From Pseudomonadota bacterium (lineage in GTDB: Bacteria; Pseudomonadota; Gammaproteobacteria; Arenicellales; UBA868): a stretch of DNA of 8,945 nt. The DNA is taken from the NCBI GenBank assembly GCA_018661145.1, contig JABJIU010000215.1:1-8945 (forward strand). Direction: 5' to 3'. The notes under the pieces were generated by a model that saw only the letters and a program-made list of their open reading frames with translations, was not told the origin of the DNA and made no database searches. Both the position numbers and the translations under genes were made by a program. This document shows positions 7,228 to 8,945 of this stretch, piece after piece. Position 1 is the stretch's first letter; each line of letters starts with the position of its first letter.

Positions 7228-7898
7228 AGATCACCAGGGACTCCGTACGCCGGCGCCACCGCCGGGTTGAGTGCACGGTCCAGATAATCATTCATCTGCG
7301 GTTGGTAAAGAACCCAAAGATTACGAAGATCTCCCACCGGGTCATCAGACCAGTCAACCCGAAGATCCACCAGGGGCCAGGCGTTCTCACCCGCCACCAG
7401 CAGTGCAGCTGAATGTGTGGGGCCTTCTTCCCCGCCTGCCGCCACACCGGCCTCAAGTGAGCATAAAAGGCGCTCCGCAAGATGAAGATCAGCGTGCCGG
7501 GAGAACCCCTCAGTCATCGCGCTGGGCACTTGGGTCGATGAGAGCAGGTTGCCCGCGGCAACGCATTGGCTGCCGTGGGACACTGCGTGCATGCCGAGAA
7601 TTTCTGTTCCCGTACGCTCGGCAATATTGCCGCGAAGATCGACGGCCGTAACCTGTCGATACTCAGCGAATGGCCGCCCATCCATGACCGCGGCCAGCGC
7701 CACCGGCGCGTCCGCACCTTGTGCCATCAGATCAAGCATCTCATTGCCGATAGAGGGGTCGGTGACATTCTGCGTGGCCACAGCGCCGGCACCAGTCCTG
7801 ACCCAAGGGCATCGGCTGCCCACGCTGATACTGGAGGTGGTGATCGCGACGCCCGCCGTTTCGGTCCGCTCGCACATCCCCACAATCGAGAAGGTCAC
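7224..7898 (-). CDS. DUF1028 family protein, putative Ntn-type amidohydrolase
   Basis: This 224-residue protein starts MTFSIVG and carries family marks: GVAITTSSISVGSRCPWV (16-33), GAGAVATQN, AAGNLLSS and AGGEEGPTHSAALLV (about 153-167). DUF1028 proteins are thought to have an Ntn-hydrolase-like fold. No reaction is firmly assigned as far as I know, although they recur beside amidohydrolases and peptidases. The start is a GTG at 7898, overlapping the oxygenase stop (TGA at 7897-7895) as GTGA; the family's N-terminal motif begins at this codon, so a later Met at residue 8 is not the start. The gene overlaps argE by the same arrangement downstream. Sitting between an oxygenase and a deacylase, it may hydrolyse an amide or cyclic intermediate. 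Family call is strong; function is inference. Confidence 0.85.
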   Translation of the reverse strand: MTFSIVGMCERTETAGVAITTSSISVGSRCPWVRTGAGAVATQNVTDPSIGNEMLDLMAQGADAPVALAAVMDGRPFAEYRQVTAVDLRGNIAERTGTEILGMHAVSHGSQCVAAGNLLSSTQVPSAMTEGFSRHADLHLAERLLCSLEAGVAAGGEEGPTHSAALLVAGENAWPLVDLRVDWSDDPVGDLRNLWVLYQPQMNDYLDRALNPAVAPAYGVPGDL

Positions 7899-8773
7899 TG
7901 TACTGTCTCGCCCGCTGCCTGCTGTCCCTGAAGCCCGAAAAATGAGTCATCTGGATAGGGCTCAAGAATCTCCATCGTACCTTCCCGCAAACGCGCAACG
8001 TGCGTCGGTTCGCCCGCCACGATCCGGCGATAAAACCGCGATGGCACCACTGGCGGCATAATAGCGAAGGCGTCAGCGGCACGGTAATCCGCGATCAGCA
8101 TTCGCCGGTCCCGATCCAGAGACTGATTAGAACTGCCCCCATGCAGTGTCCAGATATCCATCAGACAGACATCACCCGCTTTACCGACAAGACTGTCCGC
8201 CCGGCCATCAAACTCATCAAACAGTGCCGGGTCAGTCGATCCGGTGAACTTGCCATCATGAAAATGGGTGTACCGCTCCCGGTGTGAGCCGGGTACCAAA
8301 CGCGCGCAGCCATTGCCTTCGTCCATATCATCCAGAAAGAGTAGCACCGTGATGCCATCATCGTTGGTGTGCGGATCAAAGGGGTGGTCGGCGTGATACT
8401 CCACACGGGTGCCGGTACCAGGAAACTTGTTGTTGAGTTTGCAGTGATGGAAAAAGACGTTGGGGCCGATAAGATCTGCAACCACCTTCGGCAGGTCTCC
8501 CTCAAACAATAACGTCTGATAAACCTCCGAGATGTCCACTGGATTCGCCACCCGACGCAGACGCGGGTTAGTTGCACTGTGGTCCTTCTCAAGATCGAAA
8601 CGTGCCTTACCATTAGGCGTATCGAAACCATAGTTAGCCTGATGGCTCCGACTCTCTTGCACCCACTGGTCCAGTTGCGCAAGCAAATCTTTGCAAACCG
8701 CCTCTGAGACGAGGCCCGGCAACATTAAGTAGCCCCGGTCTTTGAATTCAGATGTCTGTATCTCACTCAACAT
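7895..8773 (-). CDS. Phytanoyl-CoA dioxygenase (PhyH) family Fe(II)/2-oxoglutarate oxygenase
   Basis: This 292-residue protein has the double-stranded beta-helix signature of PhyH oxygenases: His127 and Asp129 (EYHADHPF) and distal His211 (TLHGGSSNQS) as the iron triad, with an Arg in RDRRMLIADYR (221-231) for the 2-oxoglutarate carboxylate. LFLDDMDEGNGCARLVPGSH (145-164) is the typical central strand and loop. Such enzymes hydroxylate an aliphatic carbon using O2 and 2-oxoglutarate, releasing CO2 and succinate. The ATG at 8773 has GAGG 8 bases upstream overlapping the stop of the RidA-like gene. The substrate is unknown. It lacks the HSDFETWH signature I associate with ectoine hydroxylase. 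PhnY* (AEP hydroxylase) belongs to the same broad family, which matters given the phn genes downstream, but no PhnZ-type HD oxygenase is seen in the window. Translation runs directly into the DUF1028 gene. Confidence 0.9.
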   Translation of the reverse strand: MLSEIQTSEFKDRGYLMLPGLVSEAVCKDLLAQLDQWVQESRSHQANYGFDTPNGKARFDLEKDHSATNPRLRRVANPVDISEVYQTLLFEGDLPKVVADLIGPNVFFHHCKLNNKFPGTGTRVEYHADHPFDPHTNDDGITVLLFLDDMDEGNGCARLVPGSHRERYTHFHDGKFTGSTDPALFDEFDGRADSLVGKAGDVCLMDIWTLHGGSSNQSLDRDRRMLIADYRAADAFAIMPPVVPSRFYRRIVAGEPTHVARLREGTMEILEPYPDDSFFGLQGQQAAGETVQ

Positions 8774-8781
8774 GCCGATTA

Positions 8782-8785
8782 CCTC
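8782..8785 (-). promoter_or_regulatory. Ribosome binding site of the PhyH oxygenase gene
   Basis: The minus strand reads GAGG 8 bases before the ATG at 8773 and overlaps the TGA of the RidA-like gene (8786-8784). Translation of the two genes is probably coupled. Confidence 0.6.
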
Positions 8786-8945
8786 AATCAGGTATTACTG
8801 CAGTGACTTCTATCTCTACGACCCACTCCGGTCTCGCCAATGCCGGCACCACCAGACCCGTTGAGCAGGGAAATACACCTTTCAGCCATTTGCCCATCTC
8901 CTGGTACACGGCATCACGGTAGCGAATATCCGTGAGATACACCAC
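8784..8945 (-). CDS. RidA/YjgF/UK114 family protein, C-terminal fragment (cut by window edge)
   Basis: The last 53 residues of a gene that begins beyond 8945 are visible, ending in TGA at 8786-8784. The pattern VYLTDIRYRDAVYQ...FPCSTGLVVPALARPEWVVEIEVTAV is the C-terminal third of the RidA fold: a beta strand, a helix, then the strand ending in VEIE. RidA proteins are small trimeric cytosolic enzymes, and classical ones hydrolyse reactive enamine/imine intermediates from PLP enzymes. The classical members have an Arg after FPA (FPARS), which contacts the substrate. Here the segment reads FPCST with no Arg, so this is probably one of the other Rid subfamilies with a different or unknown activity. 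The gene ends 10 bases before the oxygenase start, so it belongs to the same operon. Confidence 0.85.
   Translation of the reverse strand: MVYLTDIRYRDAVYQEMGKWLKGVFPCSTGLVVPALARPEWVVEIEVTAVIPD

Noticed and set aside
7549..8061. A 170-codon plus-strand open frame antisense to DUF1028 and the oxygenase
   Set aside because: Pro/Ala/Ser/Arg-rich translation without domain features, opposite two genes with clear family motifs.
7895..8773. Ectoine hydroxylase (EctD) identity for the PhyH oxygenase, with an ectoine catabolic operon
   Set aside because: The characteristic HSDFETWH signature is absent, and no EutD/DoeA-type ectoine hydrolase is present, although ArgE-type deacylase plus class III aminotransferase superficially resembles DoeB/DoeD.

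Overview
All ten genes in this window read on the minus strand, packed head to tail with short gaps or 4-base start/stop overlaps. The window looks like part of one long catabolic operon (or two adjoining transcription units) from a free-living, probably marine or rhizobial-type proteobacterium. That guess rests on the phnW-phnA-phnY gene set, the close match to Mycoplana-type acetylpolyamine amidohydrolase and a moderate G+C content (hand counts of sampled lines range from about 48% to 61%). No taxonomic marker is present, so the lineage is uncertain. No regulator, transporter, RNA gene, mobile element or CRISPR array is visible.

In transcription order (high to low coordinates) the upstream block is: the C-terminal end of a RidA/YjgF-family protein (8784-8945, cut by the window edge); a phytanoyl-CoA-dioxygenase-type Fe(II)/2-oxoglutarate oxygenase (7895-8773); a DUF1028 protein (7224-7898); an ArgE-like M20 deacylase (6022-7227); an acetylpolyamine amidohydrolase of the class II histone-deacetylase fold (4961-5986); a Cys-type glutathione S-transferase (4236-4940); and a class III omega-aminotransferase (2705-4108). 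The oxygenase, DUF1028 and ArgE genes are joined by two GTGA stop/start overlaps. These activities suggest stepwise opening of an N-acylated amine or polyamine-like compound: hydroxylation, one or more amide hydrolyses, then transamination of the freed primary amine.

The downstream block is the 2-aminoethylphosphonate (AEP) mineralisation pathway: PhnW transaminase (1463-2599), PhnA phosphonoacetate hydrolase (140-1408) and the start of PhnY phosphonoacetaldehyde dehydrogenase (1-143, cut by the window edge). Together they convert AEP to acetate and phosphate with pyruvate and NAD as co-substrates. phnA and phnY overlap by ATGA, with a strong ribosome binding site inside phnA.

The notable point is the joining of the two blocks. 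A complete amide-opening and amine-transaminating set sits directly upstream of a complete AEP-to-acetate set. Either this is one pathway for an acylated or polyamine-linked aminophosphonate, or two nitrogen-scavenging pathways share an operon. A further possibility is that the oxygenase and class III PLP enzyme act as a PhnY*/PbfA-like side route for AEP. The sequence alone cannot decide among these. Only two gaps exceed 100 bases: 4109-4235, with a possible sigma70-type promoter and a strong ribosome binding site, and 2600-2704, with small palindromes only.
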